Shown here piece after piece: positions 24,687 to 32,279 of a stretch of DNA of 32,279 nucleotides (positions within the stretch are counted from its first letter, which is position 1; each line of letters opens with the position of its first letter). A model generated the notes under the pieces. That model saw only the letters and a list, made by a program, of their open reading frames with translations, did not search any database and was not told the DNA's origin. A program made the position numbers and the translations under genes. The stretch is from Candidatus Poribacteria bacterium (GTDB taxonomy: Bacteria > Poribacteria > WGA-4E > WGA-3G): NCBI GenBank assembly GCA_026706025.1, contig JAPOZO010000083.1, positions 1 to 32,279 of the forward strand. The letters are read 5' to 3'.

Positions 24687-26012
24687 ATGATAGAATTTGA
24701 ACAAGAGGAATTTGAAAATTTACGCGCCAAAATTAAAGTCATCGGGGTCGGCGGTGCTGGTGGCAACGCTGTGAAACGTATGATTGAAGCGGGGATCACA
24801 GGTATCGAGTTTTATGCTGTCAACACCGATCAACAGGCACTGCTGAGCTGCCGTGGCGCGACCCAAATCCCGATCGGCATTAATACAACGGAAGGTTTAG
24901 GGTCCGGTGCCAACCCCGAGATCGGCAAAAAGGCCGCTGAAGAGGATAGGGAACATCTGGAGACTATCGTCGAAAATGCAAACATGGTTTTCATCACTGC
25001 AGGTATGGGTGGCGGCACGGGTACAGGCGCTGCACCGCTGATTGCCACACAGGCAAAAGAACGCGGTGCCCTTACGATTGCGGTCGTGACACGTCCATTT
25101 AATTTTGAAGGACAACGCCGTGCCTCAGTCGCTGAGGCAGGCCTTGACGAACTCCGCCAAGCCGCCGATTCCGTAATTGTTGTACCAAACCAGCGTCTTA
25201 TTGACACGATGGACAGGAAGCTGCCAATCCGAGAGGCATTCCGCATTGGAGACGAAATCCTCCTCCATGGCGTTAAAAGCATCTCAGACATCGTTACCGA
25301 GTCTGGCGAAATTAACGTTGACTTCGCCGACGTTGAATCGATTATGCGCGGGGCGGGGAGCGCATTGATGGGTATGGGACATGCTACGGGTGATAATCGC
25401 GCCCCAATCGCGGCCGAACAGGCTATTAGTTCTCCGCTTCTTGAACAGACCAACATCGCTGGGGCTGTCGGTATGATTGTCAACATCACCGCACCGCCGG
25501 ATTTCATGATGCACGAACTTGATGAAGCCATGCAGGTTATTAAGGATACCGCGCCCGAAGCACAAATTATCTTCGGTCTCGTTTACAAAGATGAATTGGA
25601 ACTCGACGATGAAGTTCTTGTGACTGTCATTGCAACTGGGTTCGATGCTGAGGCAGGATACTCACTCGGAGCCGAGACAACAGGCGCTGGAGGCGGTAGT
25701 GGAAACGCACCGGCACAATATGATAATGCGGATGTCTATCAACGGCAGCCATCAGCCTTATCCGAACAGCGTATGGCAAGGGCAAGCAGAACCCGACTGG
25801 GTCGTAGAGTGTCATCTGGTAGATCTGCCACGCCAGCTCGCGGACAGAGAGTAGAAGCAGAGCAACCCGTAGAGCAAGAGCCAGCTCCAGAAGGTGGAGG
25901 CGCGGGGCGGAAACCTGCCCGAAGAAGGGAGCAAGGTGCACAGCCGCGCGATACGGACTGGGAAATCCCAGCTTTTCTACGCGTTCAAAAAAGAAACCGA
26001 AACGACAAATAG
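24687..26012 (+). CDS. ftsZ: Cell division GTPase FtsZ
   Basis: FtsZ is the tubulin-like GTPase that forms the division ring. The 441-residue protein has GVGGAGGNAVKRM (T1), the tubulin signature GMGGGTGTGAAP near residues 106-117, the T6/T7 region with NVDFADV, and a normal core to about residue 320. A long Gly/Pro/Glu/Arg-rich linker follows (about 325-425). The conserved C-terminal peptide IPAFLR (427-432) binds FtsA. The bases directly before the ATG are a poor ribosome site. It is the last gene of the cluster; no clear terminator is seen downstream. Confidence 0.97.
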   Translation: MIEFEQEEFENLRAKIKVIGVGGAGGNAVKRMIEAGITGIEFYAVNTDQQALLSCRGATQIPIGINTTEGLGSGANPEIGKKAAEEDREHLETIVENANMVFITAGMGGGTGTGAAPLIATQAKERGALTIAVVTRPFNFEGQRRASVAEAGLDELRQAADSVIVVPNQRLIDTMDRKLPIREAFRIGDEILLHGVKSISDIVTESGEINVDFADVESIMRGAGSALMGMGHATGDNRAPIAAEQAISSPLLEQTNIAGAVGMIVNITAPPDFMMHELDEAMQVIKDTAPEAQIIFGLVYKDELELDDEVLVTVIATGFDAEAGYSLGAETTGAGGGSGNAPAQYDNADVYQRQPSALSEQRMARASRTRLGRRVSSGRSATPARGQRVEAEQPVEQEPAPEGGGAGRKPARRREQGAQPRDTDWEIPAFLRVQKRNRNDK

Positions 26013-26195
26013 GCATGAGAGCTATATTGTCTCCTATCCGTACAACTTTTTAAAAGTCAGTGAGATATCTTAATTGGGTTCCTTAACTATGGTTAAAGTT
26101 ACGTTGCGTTTTGATAACACAATGTAGCGTACATCGCTTTCACATTTTTGCTTATAGACGCGCCTTCAAAGCGTGTCCCGTTGTTTTACTTCGTA

Positions 26196-26215
26196 GGTGC
26201 GTTTTCGAGCGCACC
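26196..26215. repeat. REP-like hairpin before the radical SAM gene
   Basis: GGTGCG (26196-26201) and CGCACC (26210-26215) form a stem with loop TTTTCGAG, preceded by CGTA. It resembles the GGTAGGTGCGG palindrome at 31861-31886. The 183-base gap between ftsZ and this hairpin holds no gene; a TTAAC/GTTAA mini-hairpin is the only other structure noted. Confidence 0.6.
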
Positions 26216-26235
26216 TTATTACACATGAGGAAATA

Positions 26236-27960
26236 GTGGACTTACGCCAGCACTACCAACATCTGCGCAGTGCGGAACACGGTGCGCATCATAATTTCAG
26301 AAAACCTAACAGATTCGCTCTTGTCTATCCGAGTACGTATGAACTTGGAATGTCAAGTCTCGGTGTTCAGGTTATCCATGCGACTCTTAACGATCGAACG
26401 GACACCGCTTGTGAACGCGTTTTTGTGCCAGAAACGAGTTATATTCAGAAACTTGTCACCCAGAGAAAACCTCTCTTTTCGTTTGAAACACAAACGGCAC
26501 TGAACCAGTTTGATGTTATTGGGTTTTCTGTCTCCTTTGAATCGGATTATGTGAATATTCCGCGCACTTTACAACTTGCAAATATCCCGCCGCTTGCCGA
26601 GGAACGTACAGAATGGGATCCGCTCATTGTCGCTGGCGGTATCAATATCTCCTACAATCCAGAACCGATTGCCGATTTTGTTGATGTCTTCGTTGTTGGC
26701 GAAGCCGAACTCGTCGTTCATCAACTCATGGCGCATTTTAACGCGTGGAAACAGTCTGGTGCACCGAAGCGTGAGTTACTCGAAACATTAGCGACCGTTC
26801 CCGGACTTTATGTGCCAAGTTTTTACGACGTAACCTATCGCGATGATGGAACTATTGAGGCAGTCTCTCCGAAACAAGGGGCAGCACCACAGATCCGCGC
26901 CGGAGCTGTGCCACAGCTTGACGATGTCGAAACTTGCACGCACATCCACACACCGAATACTGAATTCGCAAACGCCCACCTTATCGAAATCGTACGCGGC
27001 TGTGGTAGGCAGTGCCGTTTCTGTGTTGCCGATTATGCCCGTCGATGGCCGAGGCGGCGTTCTGTGGAAAGCACGCTTGCCCTCGCGGAGCGCGCACGCG
27101 GCATTACAGACAGGATCGGACTTGTTGGGGCTTCTATCTCTGACCATCCACAAATTGATGAGATCGCCTCAGGTCTCGTTGCGCGTGGGTTCCGTATCTC
27201 TTGTGCTTCACTCCGCGCTGAAACTGTCCGTGCCCCGTTGCTTGATGCACTCGCAGATAGCGAACAAGGCACCATTACCATTGCACCAGAGGTCGCCACT
27301 GAAGAACTTCAAAAGGTCGTCAATAAAGCGATTCCGCGCGAGCAACTCTATCACGTTTTTGAAGAAGCATTGAAACGTGATATTCTCAACCTTCGCCTTT
27401 ATTTTCTTATCGGTGTTCCGCACGAAACACCAGCGGATGTAGAGGCTATTGTTGATATGGCAAAAGAGATGCGCACCATCCTTCTCCCACATGCGAAGCG
27501 CACAGGGCGAATCGCCCGTATTAGTTTTACCATTTCACCCATGGTGCCGAAACCGCATACGCCTTTCCAGTGGGTGGCAATGGAGCCTCCCAAAACCATT
27601 TCCCGAAAACTTGATTTCCTGAAACGCGAGATTAACCGACTCGGTAGTATAAAAGTTGGGTCTGCAAGTGCCAGACTCGCGCATCAAGAGGCTGTCTTTG
27701 CCCGCGGCGACCGGCGGCTCGGAAAAGTAATCCTTGAACTCGCAAACGGCGTGCCATGGAACCAAGCCTTCCGCACCCACGGGTTAATACCACATTTTTA
27801 TGCGACACGCCAACGTCCACTGCATGAAGTCAATCCGTGGGACCATCTCGATCTAAACGTCAAACCCCAATTTCTACAACTTGAGTTCAACAAGCACGAA
27901 AAAGGTTTTACGACCAGTGAGTGTGATACGACCGTCTGTAAGAAATGTGGTGCCTGCTAA
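26236..27960 (+). CDS. B12-binding-type radical SAM protein (COG1032-like)
   Basis: The protein (574 residues from the GTG at 26236) has an N-terminal B12-binding-like domain (YPSTYELGMSSLG, VIGFSVSFESDY, IVAGGINISYNPEPIADF, VVGEAE). A radical SAM barrel follows with RGCGRQCRFC, a CX3CX2C motif at Cys256, Cys260 and Cys263 that should bind the 4Fe-4S cluster. It ends with a CX4CX2CX2C cluster that could hold another iron-sulfur centre. It looks like the uncharacterised family I know as TIGR03960, whose partner domain (DUF2344) is not seen here. The frame stays open to a GTG at 26197, but that start lies in a palindromic repeat, while 26236 has GAGGA close upstream. Confidence 0.85.
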   Translation: MDLRQHYQHLRSAEHGAHHNFRKPNRFALVYPSTYELGMSSLGVQVIHATLNDRTDTACERVFVPETSYIQKLVTQRKPLFSFETQTALNQFDVIGFSVSFESDYVNIPRTLQLANIPPLAEERTEWDPLIVAGGINISYNPEPIADFVDVFVVGEAELVVHQLMAHFNAWKQSGAPKRELLETLATVPGLYVPSFYDVTYRDDGTIEAVSPKQGAAPQIRAGAVPQLDDVETCTHIHTPNTEFANAHLIEIVRGCGRQCRFCVADYARRWPRRRSVESTLALAERARGITDRIGLVGASISDHPQIDEIASGLVARGFRISCASLRAETVRAPLLDALADSEQGTITIAPEVATEELQKVVNKAIPREQLYHVFEEALKRDILNLRLYFLIGVPHETPADVEAIVDMAKEMRTILLPHAKRTGRIARISFTISPMVPKPHTPFQWVAMEPPKTISRKLDFLKREINRLGSIKVGSASARLAHQEAVFARGDRRLGKVILELANGVPWNQAFRTHGLIPHFYATRQRPLHEVNPWDHLDLNVKPQFLQLEFNKHEKGFTTSECDTTVCKKCGAC

Positions 27961-27965
27961 AAAGA

Positions 27966-28100
27966 AGCCGTCAGCCATCGGAAACCATCGGCTGTCAGCA
28001 TATTAAGGTATCAACCTTCAGCCTTCAGGAACGTCCCAGTGGTAGTGACCAAAGATACCTACCACAAGTTCAACAACTGACAACCGACTGCTGACAACTC
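27966..28100. repeat. Repeat element between the radical SAM and LamG genes
   Basis: The left part has CCGTCAGCCATCGG (27968-27981) and a second CCATCGGCTGTCAGC (27986-28000). The right end has AACTGACAACCGACTGCTGA then CAACTC (28075-28100), roughly inverted to the left end. In the middle GTGGTAG (28039-28045) and CTACCAC (28059-28065) pair. The build, with CTGACAACT-type ends and a central hairpin, matches the element at 13974-14133. Confidence 0.55.
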
Positions 28101-28120
28101 TTAAGAAGGAGGAATTCATT

Positions 28121-28894
28121 GTGCTCAAATTTAAAAAATTTATCGGGGTGCTTGTTGCGACATTCATCCTGTTCACTCTGACAACATCTTTATATGCTGG
28201 ATTGGATGATAAATCCCTTGTTTTATACCTCTCCTTTGATGAAGGGAAGGGAGACAATGCCGCAGATAGTTCCGTGCATGGTCATGATGGCGAACTGATC
28301 AAAGGTCCAAAATGGGTGGACGGGCAATTCGGCAAAGCATTAGAGTTTGACGGAACGAAGGGACAGCATGTAAAGGTCCCTATCAACGATACTCTGCAAT
28401 TAAGAGAACAGTTCTCTATCGCTTTCTGGGTCAAACGTAGCGATGACCAAATTCGGGACTGGAATTACATGGTGACCGCTGGAAGCTTGAAGTGGGCATC
28501 AATTTTTAGAAAAGGTGACAGCAAAACCTATTTCTGGTCGAGTGCCCCCAATTGGGCACAAAAAGCCGTGAGCGATGACATTCAACCAGCAGACTGGGTA
28601 CACCTCGTAGTGACGCATGACACCAAATCAGAGGTTGTCATCTATAACGACGGTAAGAAAGCAGGCGGCGGAGATAAACCGCCAACTGTTGCTGAGATTG
28701 ACGGCTCCATTATGGTTGGCGCACGCCATCCCGGCGAGGAATTTTTCACGGGTATTATTGACGAGGTGTTTATCTTTAACCGAATTATCACCGGAGCGGA
28801 AATCGACGAAATTATGACGGGTGATTTTCTACCGGTGGAACCCGCGGAGAAACTCGCGACAACCTGGGCGAGTATCAAAACCGATCGCGACTAA
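28121..28894 (+). CDS. Exported LamG-domain (concanavalin A-like) protein
   Basis: This 257-residue protein starts with a clear Sec signal peptide: basic KFKK, a hydrophobic core to about residue 22, then a likely cut after SLYA near residue 26. The rest is one LamG/jelly-roll fold: LVLYLSFDEGKG, DSSVHGHDGEL, FGKALEFDG, FSIAFWVKR, WVHLVVTHD and GIIDEVFIFNRIITGAEI, all standard positions of this fold. Such domains bind sugars or proteins, but no ligand can be named. The GTG start has a strong AAGGAGG eight bases upstream. It probably leads a three-gene operon of exported proteins. Confidence 0.9.
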   Translation: MLKFKKFIGVLVATFILFTLTTSLYAGLDDKSLVLYLSFDEGKGDNAADSSVHGHDGELIKGPKWVDGQFGKALEFDGTKGQHVKVPINDTLQLREQFSIAFWVKRSDDQIRDWNYMVTAGSLKWASIFRKGDSKTYFWSSAPNWAQKAVSDDIQPADWVHLVVTHDTKSEVVIYNDGKKAGGGDKPPTVAEIDGSIMVGARHPGEEFFTGIIDEVFIFNRIITGAEIDEIMTGDFLPVEPAEKLATTWASIKTDRD

Positions 28895-28906
28895 AAATAC
28901 GCTTGA

Positions 28907-28932
28907 TAAGGGCGGTTCAAACGCCGCCCTTA
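28907..28932 (+). other. Intercistronic hairpin, LamG-TPR
   Basis: TAAGGGCGG (28907-28915) and CCGCCCTTA (28924-28932) form a perfect nine-pair, GC-rich stem with loop TTCAAACG. The bases after it are CACCAGAGAGG, the ribosome site of the next gene, with no U-tract. It may stabilise the upstream mRNA or reduce read-through. Confidence 0.6.
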
Positions 28933-28951
28933 CACCAGAGAGGTGGAGCGT

Positions 28952-30097
28952 ATGCTAAAATATCTCACCCTATTTATCCTCTTCAGTGTCCTTGGAAACA
29001 CGGCTTTATCTGATTCTTCACCTGCCGAAAAGCATTATGAAAATGCTACTGCCTACCATGCTATTGGAGAGTTTGAGCAAGCCATCTCCGAATACAAAAA
29101 AGCCATCGCGCTTGCGCCAAATTCCCCTATCGTTTACAACAGACTCGGTATCGCATACTCCGAATTGAAACAATACGATGCCGCACTTAAGGCGTATCAA
29201 AAGGCACTCGAATTGTCGCCTCTGACAGCTGAACCGCACTACAACATTGGAGTGGTTTACCTCAAGAAAGGGGCTCTTCCGCGCGCCGCTGAAGCGTTTG
29301 AACGTGCGATTGCTATTGACCCAGAATGGGCAGATCCCTATACCGGACTTGGCGAAGTCTACTTGAAACAAGGTGATTTTGAACAGGCTGCGCGTGCCTT
29401 TAAAAAAGCCTCACAACTCAATTCAGAAGATGCCGGTGCTATTTTAGGATTAGGTAAAGTCTATGCAAGACAAAGACGCTTAGGCGAGGCAATCACCGCC
29501 TTTGAGAAGACGATTGAAATTCAGGTAGATAATACGGAGGCGCACTACCAACTCGCTCAGATTCACGTCAAACGCGGTGAAAAGGAGAAAGCTGCAGCAG
29601 CGATGGCGTTTTTTAAAGTACTCCGCCAAACAGATCCGCTCCTTGAGAAAGCCGAAATGTGGGTGAAAAAGCACCCAGATGACGCAAGAGGCTATAACAA
29701 CCTCGGGATCGTTTACCTCGCGCGTCGCCGATTTGAGGATGCAGTGGCAACCTATAAACAGGCTATCTCGCTCGACCCCGATTTAGCGACTGCACATTAC
29801 AACTTGGGACATGCTTACCATAAACACGGAAAAGTTGACCTCGCGATTGCGGCGTATCAGCAGGCACTTGATGCCGATACGGAACTCGCGATTGCACATA
29901 ACAATATCGCTGTTTGTTATACCGAATTGAAGATGGATTTGGACAAGGCACTCTCCCACGCCCGAACTGCCGTCCGTCTCGCACCCACTGAGGCGAACTA
30001 TTGGGATACACTCGCTCAAATTTGTGACACGCTTGAGTTCACAGATGAGGCACAACGTGCACGTGAAAAACAGAAAGAGTATTCTAACAACGAATGA
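28952..30097 (+). CDS. Exported TPR-repeat protein
   Basis: A Sec signal peptide (about residues 1-20, MLKYLTLFILFSVLGNTALS) is followed by roughly ten tetratricopeptide repeats over nearly the full 381 residues. The typical A-x-x-Y-x-x-A-L/I-x-L-x-P spacing is clear, for example in IVYNRLGIAYSELKQY and TAHYNLGHAYHKHGKV. Such proteins are scaffolds for protein contacts. The frame also opens at a GTG at 28943, but the ATG at 28952 fits the signal peptide and the GAGGTGG upstream. The stop overlaps the next gene's ATG by four bases (ATGA), which suggests tight coupling with the ASPIC/UnbV protein. Confidence 0.9.
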   Translation: MLKYLTLFILFSVLGNTALSDSSPAEKHYENATAYHAIGEFEQAISEYKKAIALAPNSPIVYNRLGIAYSELKQYDAALKAYQKALELSPLTAEPHYNIGVVYLKKGALPRAAEAFERAIAIDPEWADPYTGLGEVYLKQGDFEQAARAFKKASQLNSEDAGAILGLGKVYARQRRLGEAITAFEKTIEIQVDNTEAHYQLAQIHVKRGEKEKAAAAMAFFKVLRQTDPLLEKAEMWVKKHPDDARGYNNLGIVYLARRRFEDAVATYKQAISLDPDLATAHYNLGHAYHKHGKVDLAIAAYQQALDADTELAIAHNNIAVCYTELKMDLDKALSHARTAVRLAPTEANYWDTLAQICDTLEFTDEAQRAREKQKEYSNNE

Positions 30098-31791
30098 GAT
30101 ACTGCTGTTGTATCGTTTTTTCTTTTCTTTTTAGTATACCTGTTCCCGCCGAAGTCCAATTTGTTGACGCGACTGCCCCTGCGGGAATTTCATTTCAGCA
30201 TATTGATGGCAGAACCGGCGAAAAATACCTCATCGAAACGCTCGGATCCGGCGCACTCTTTTTTGACCATGATGCCGATGGACACCTCGACCTTTATATA
30301 GTGAACGCTACGCATATCCCACCACAGGTTGATGAAAAACATTCTCACGGACATCTCCCAGAAAACAAACTCTATCAAAACAACGGCGATGGCACTTTCA
30401 TTGACATCACGCAGAAGGCAGGTGTCGGAGATACCGGTTATGGTGTTGGGTGTGCCTCTGCAGATATTGATAACGATGGTTTCCCCGAGATCTACGTAAC
30501 CAACTACGGACGTAATACTCTCTACCAGAACAATGGTGATGGCACCTTTACGGATATTACGCAAAAAGCGGGTGTCGGTGATAAACGTTGGGGTACAAGC
30601 TGTGCCTTTCTCGACTACGATAATGATGGTGATGTTGACCTCTACGTCGTCAACTATATGAAATTCTCAATTGAAGAGAACCGCTGGTGGGAGACACGCG
30701 GTATCCGAACCTATTGTAGCCCTACAGATCAGATTGCTGGCAGCCACTTTGTAAGCGAACCTGACATCCTCTATCGCAATAACGGCGATGGCACCTTCAC
30801 AGATGTCACTGCAGCTGCAGGGATCTCACATCGCGCGCTCGGTCTCGCGGTTGCTGTAGGGGATTACGATAATGATGGGTATCCAGATTTACATATTGCC
30901 AACGATATGGAGGCAGACTTTCTTTACCACAACAACGGCGATGGCACCTTTACTGAGACCGCCGACCTTACCGGTACAGGCTATGATGGGAACGGCTTCC
31001 CCGGAAGCGGTATGGGTAGTGCATTCGGCGATTACGATAACAACGGCTACCTTGATCTCGTTGTCAGCAATGCCTCTTCATTGCCAGTGGTCCTTTATCA
31101 AAATGAGAGTGCTGCCTTTTTTACCGATGTCTCTTTTACTTCAGGGATTGGCGCAGTGACGCTTCCTTATTTTAAGTGGGCAGTCGAATTCTTTGATTAC
31201 AACAACGATGGTCTATTGGACATCTTTGTTGCGAACGGGCATCTTCAGGAAAATATCGCGCTTTTCTCGGATAGCACTTATCCACAGTCTGACCTACTTT
31301 TCCGCAACACACGCCAACAAAACGGCACCTACCAGTTTACCGATGCATCTGTTGAAGTCGGATTGGCACAATTGCCCAAAAGAGTTAGCCGCGGTGCCGC
31401 GTTCGGCGACTACGACAATGATGGCGATATTGATATTTTCCTCAATAATTCCAACCAACCCGCAACGCTCCTCCGAAACGAGGGTGGCAATAGCAATCAT
31501 TGGCTAACAATCCAACTGATCGGGACACAGAGCAACGTGTCAGGTATCGGCACAAAGATAGTTGTAAAAGCGGGAGATCTGTCGCTTTTCAAAGAGGTAC
31601 GCAGCGGTGCGAGTTACCTCTCGCAAAGCGATTTACGCCTTCATTTCGGACTTGGAGAGAATAGGGTAGTTGACACCCTCGAAATCCACTGGCAAAGTGG
31701 ACGCACGGAACGGTTTTCTAATCTAAAGCCAAACCAAATTCTCCACATCAAAGAGGGGCATGGAATCGTAGACGATCAAGGAATAAGATAA
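30094..31791 (+). CDS. Exported FG-GAP/VCBS and ASPIC/UnbV protein (CRTAC1-like)
   Basis: A short signal peptide (about residues 1-19) leads into a beta-propeller made of repeated FG-GAP/VCBS units with calcium-binding DxDxDG loops (DHDADGHLDLY, DIDNDGFPEIY, DYDNDGDVDLY, DYDNDGYPDLH, DYDNNGYLDLV, DYNNDGLLDIF, DYDNDGDIDIF). Each unit carries an LYxNNGDGTF strand. The C-terminal region, from about residue 470, is an ASPIC/UnbV domain (IGTQSNVSGIGTKI, SGASYLSQSDLRLHFGLG, LEIHWQSGRTE). The full 565 residues look like a complete CRTAC1-family protein, surface or periplasmic. The function of this family in bacteria is poorly known. Its close coupling to a TPR gene is a pairing also seen in other phyla. 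Confidence 0.92.
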   Translation: MRYCCCIVFSFLFSIPVPAEVQFVDATAPAGISFQHIDGRTGEKYLIETLGSGALFFDHDADGHLDLYIVNATHIPPQVDEKHSHGHLPENKLYQNNGDGTFIDITQKAGVGDTGYGVGCASADIDNDGFPEIYVTNYGRNTLYQNNGDGTFTDITQKAGVGDKRWGTSCAFLDYDNDGDVDLYVVNYMKFSIEENRWWETRGIRTYCSPTDQIAGSHFVSEPDILYRNNGDGTFTDVTAAAGISHRALGLAVAVGDYDNDGYPDLHIANDMEADFLYHNNGDGTFTETADLTGTGYDGNGFPGSGMGSAFGDYDNNGYLDLVVSNASSLPVVLYQNESAAFFTDVSFTSGIGAVTLPYFKWAVEFFDYNNDGLLDIFVANGHLQENIALFSDSTYPQSDLLFRNTRQQNGTYQFTDASVEVGLAQLPKRVSRGAAFGDYDNDGDIDIFLNNSNQPATLLRNEGGNSNHWLTIQLIGTQSNVSGIGTKIVVKAGDLSLFKEVRSGASYLSQSDLRLHFGLGENRVVDTLEIHWQSGRTERFSNLKPNQILHIKEGHGIVDDQGIR

Positions 31792-31864
31792 ACTTAGAAA
31801 ATGAGGCTCCAGAGTCATTCAGTTCTCGGTTTTTTAGTCCAATTTTGGACCTCCAGGCCCGGTA

Positions 31865-32003
31865 GGTGCGGTTTCCTAACCGCACCATAGGTGTCAATTT
31901 TAGGAAAAATAACCGCCTGTGTACCCAGGTCCGGTAGGTTCGGTTTCCTAACCGAACCGGATACTCCGCGAAAACCTTGATGACTTCAAAAACCTCTTCA
32001 GTC
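31865..32003 (+). repeat. Long direct repeat, copy 1
   Basis: This unit of about 139 bases begins with a GGTGCGGTTT/AACCGCACC palindrome. It passes through GTGTCAATTTTAGGAAAAAT and AACCGCC, then the palindrome GGTTCGGTTTCC/TAACCGAACC, and ends in GACTTCAAAAACCTCTTCAG. It recurs with about 15 percent change at 32143-32279. Confidence 0.8.
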
Positions 32004-32144
32004 CTGTAAGGACGATATGTTTATAGCAGCGGTATCAAGTAAGGACCTTAGCCCTGTAAGGGGTTTTTGATAGGGTGTTTCTTCAGTATGTTTATATCTA
32101 CACTCGACAAAATGCCATTAAAGCCGCTAAATTGACACCTATGG
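31885..32144. repeat. 260-bp segment with perfect 16-bp inverted termini
   Basis: CCATAGGTGTCAATTT (31885-31900) is the exact reverse complement of AAATTGACACCTATGG (32129-32144). The segment between has no coding capacity. A target duplication is not evident, so it may be a MITE-like unit or two inverted copies of a shared repeat end. Confidence 0.65.
32001..32063 (+). repeat. GTCCTGTAAGGAC-type palindromes
   Basis: GTCCTGTAAGGAC at 32001-32013 is a perfect hairpin (five pairs, TGT loop region) followed by GATATGTTTATAG. A second hairpin, CCCTGTAAGGG, lies near 32052-32062. Short palindromes with such a tail resemble widespread REP-like intergenic repeats. Confidence 0.6.
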
Positions 32145-32279
32145 GGCGGTTTCCCAACCACACCATAAGTGTCAATTTTAGAAAAATAACCGTCGCGACC
32201 CCCAGGTCCGGTAGGTTTGGTTTGCAACCGAACCGGATTCTACGCGGAAACCTTGAAGACTTCAAAAACCTCTTTAGTC
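32143..32279 (+). repeat. Long direct repeat, copy 2 (reaches the window end)
   Basis: Second copy of the unit at 31865-32003, about 277 bases downstream. Its palindromes are less perfect (GGGGCGGTTTCCCAACCACA and GGTTTGGTTTGCAACCGAAC), which suggests decay. It stops at the window edge, so the following GTCCTGTAAGGAC-like part may continue outside. Confidence 0.75.

Larger units (their letters stand above)
31792..32279. other. Repeat-rich non-coding right edge
   Basis: No gene is seen in these 488 bases. The stretch is made of palindromes and imperfect direct repeats, listed separately. It appears to be cut by the window end partway through a repeat unit. Confidence 0.75.

Noticed and set aside
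24830..25531. 233-codon open frame antisense to ftsZ
   Set aside because: It mirrors the strongly conserved ftsZ GTPase region; its Ser/Pro/Arg-rich composition is that of a reverse-strand shadow and it has no recognisable motif.
31865..32279. CRISPR array
   Set aside because: Units are long, imperfect and palindromic, spacing is irregular and no cas gene is near.
1..32279. tRNA or rRNA genes
   Set aside because: No cloverleaf, CCA end or rRNA-like stretch was recognised by eye; a covariance search was not possible here.

Overview
The window is most likely chromosomal DNA of an uncultured, diderm-type bacterium. My best guess is Candidatus Poribacteria or a close relative. This rests on gene style (LamG, TPR and ASPIC/UnbV secreted proteins), many palindromic intergenic repeats, and a Mur pathway with a meso-DAP-type MurE. 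It is recognition from memory, not a database match.

Layout: 1-214 is a non-coding left edge with a REP-like palindrome. 215-2795 (+) holds two ABC-2 family permease subunits, with no ATPase in the window. 2841-5557 (-) holds a terpenoid-cyclase-like alpha/alpha-toroid protein and an orphan hydantoinase B (HyuB) subunit. 5665-6633 (+) is a Gfo/Idh/MocA oxidoreductase.

6659-26012 (+) is a complete division and cell wall (dcw) cluster: rsmH, ftsL, ftsI, murE, an alpha/beta hydrolase, murF, ddl, mraY, murD, ftsW, murG, murC, ftsQ, ftsA, ftsZ. Together these encode the cytoplasmic Mur ligases, the D-Ala-D-Ala ligase, the two lipid-linked steps (MraY, MurG), the septal SEDS/PBP pair (FtsW/FtsI) and the divisome core (FtsL, FtsQ, FtsA, FtsZ). 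Unusual points: mraZ and murB are absent, ddl sits between murF and mraY, an alpha/beta hydrolase lies between murE and murF, and MurF carries a multi-pass membrane region in place of its usual N-terminal domain. A near-consensus sigma-54 promoter lies just before rsmH, and a near-consensus sigma-70 promoter lies before ftsZ. Several gene gaps hold hairpins without U-tracts or repeat elements.

26236-27960 (+) is a B12-binding-type radical SAM protein. 28121-31791 (+) is a likely co-transcribed set of three exported proteins (LamG, TPR, FG-GAP/ASPIC-UnbV). 31792-32279 is non-coding and built of imperfect direct and inverted repeats. One of these palindromes reappears in inverted orientation at the left edge of the window.

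No rRNA, tRNA, CRISPR array, transposase gene or prophage gene was seen. I found no single wholly new system. The strongest leads are the membrane-fused MurF, the sigma-54 site ahead of dcw, the embedded hydrolase and the repeat families.
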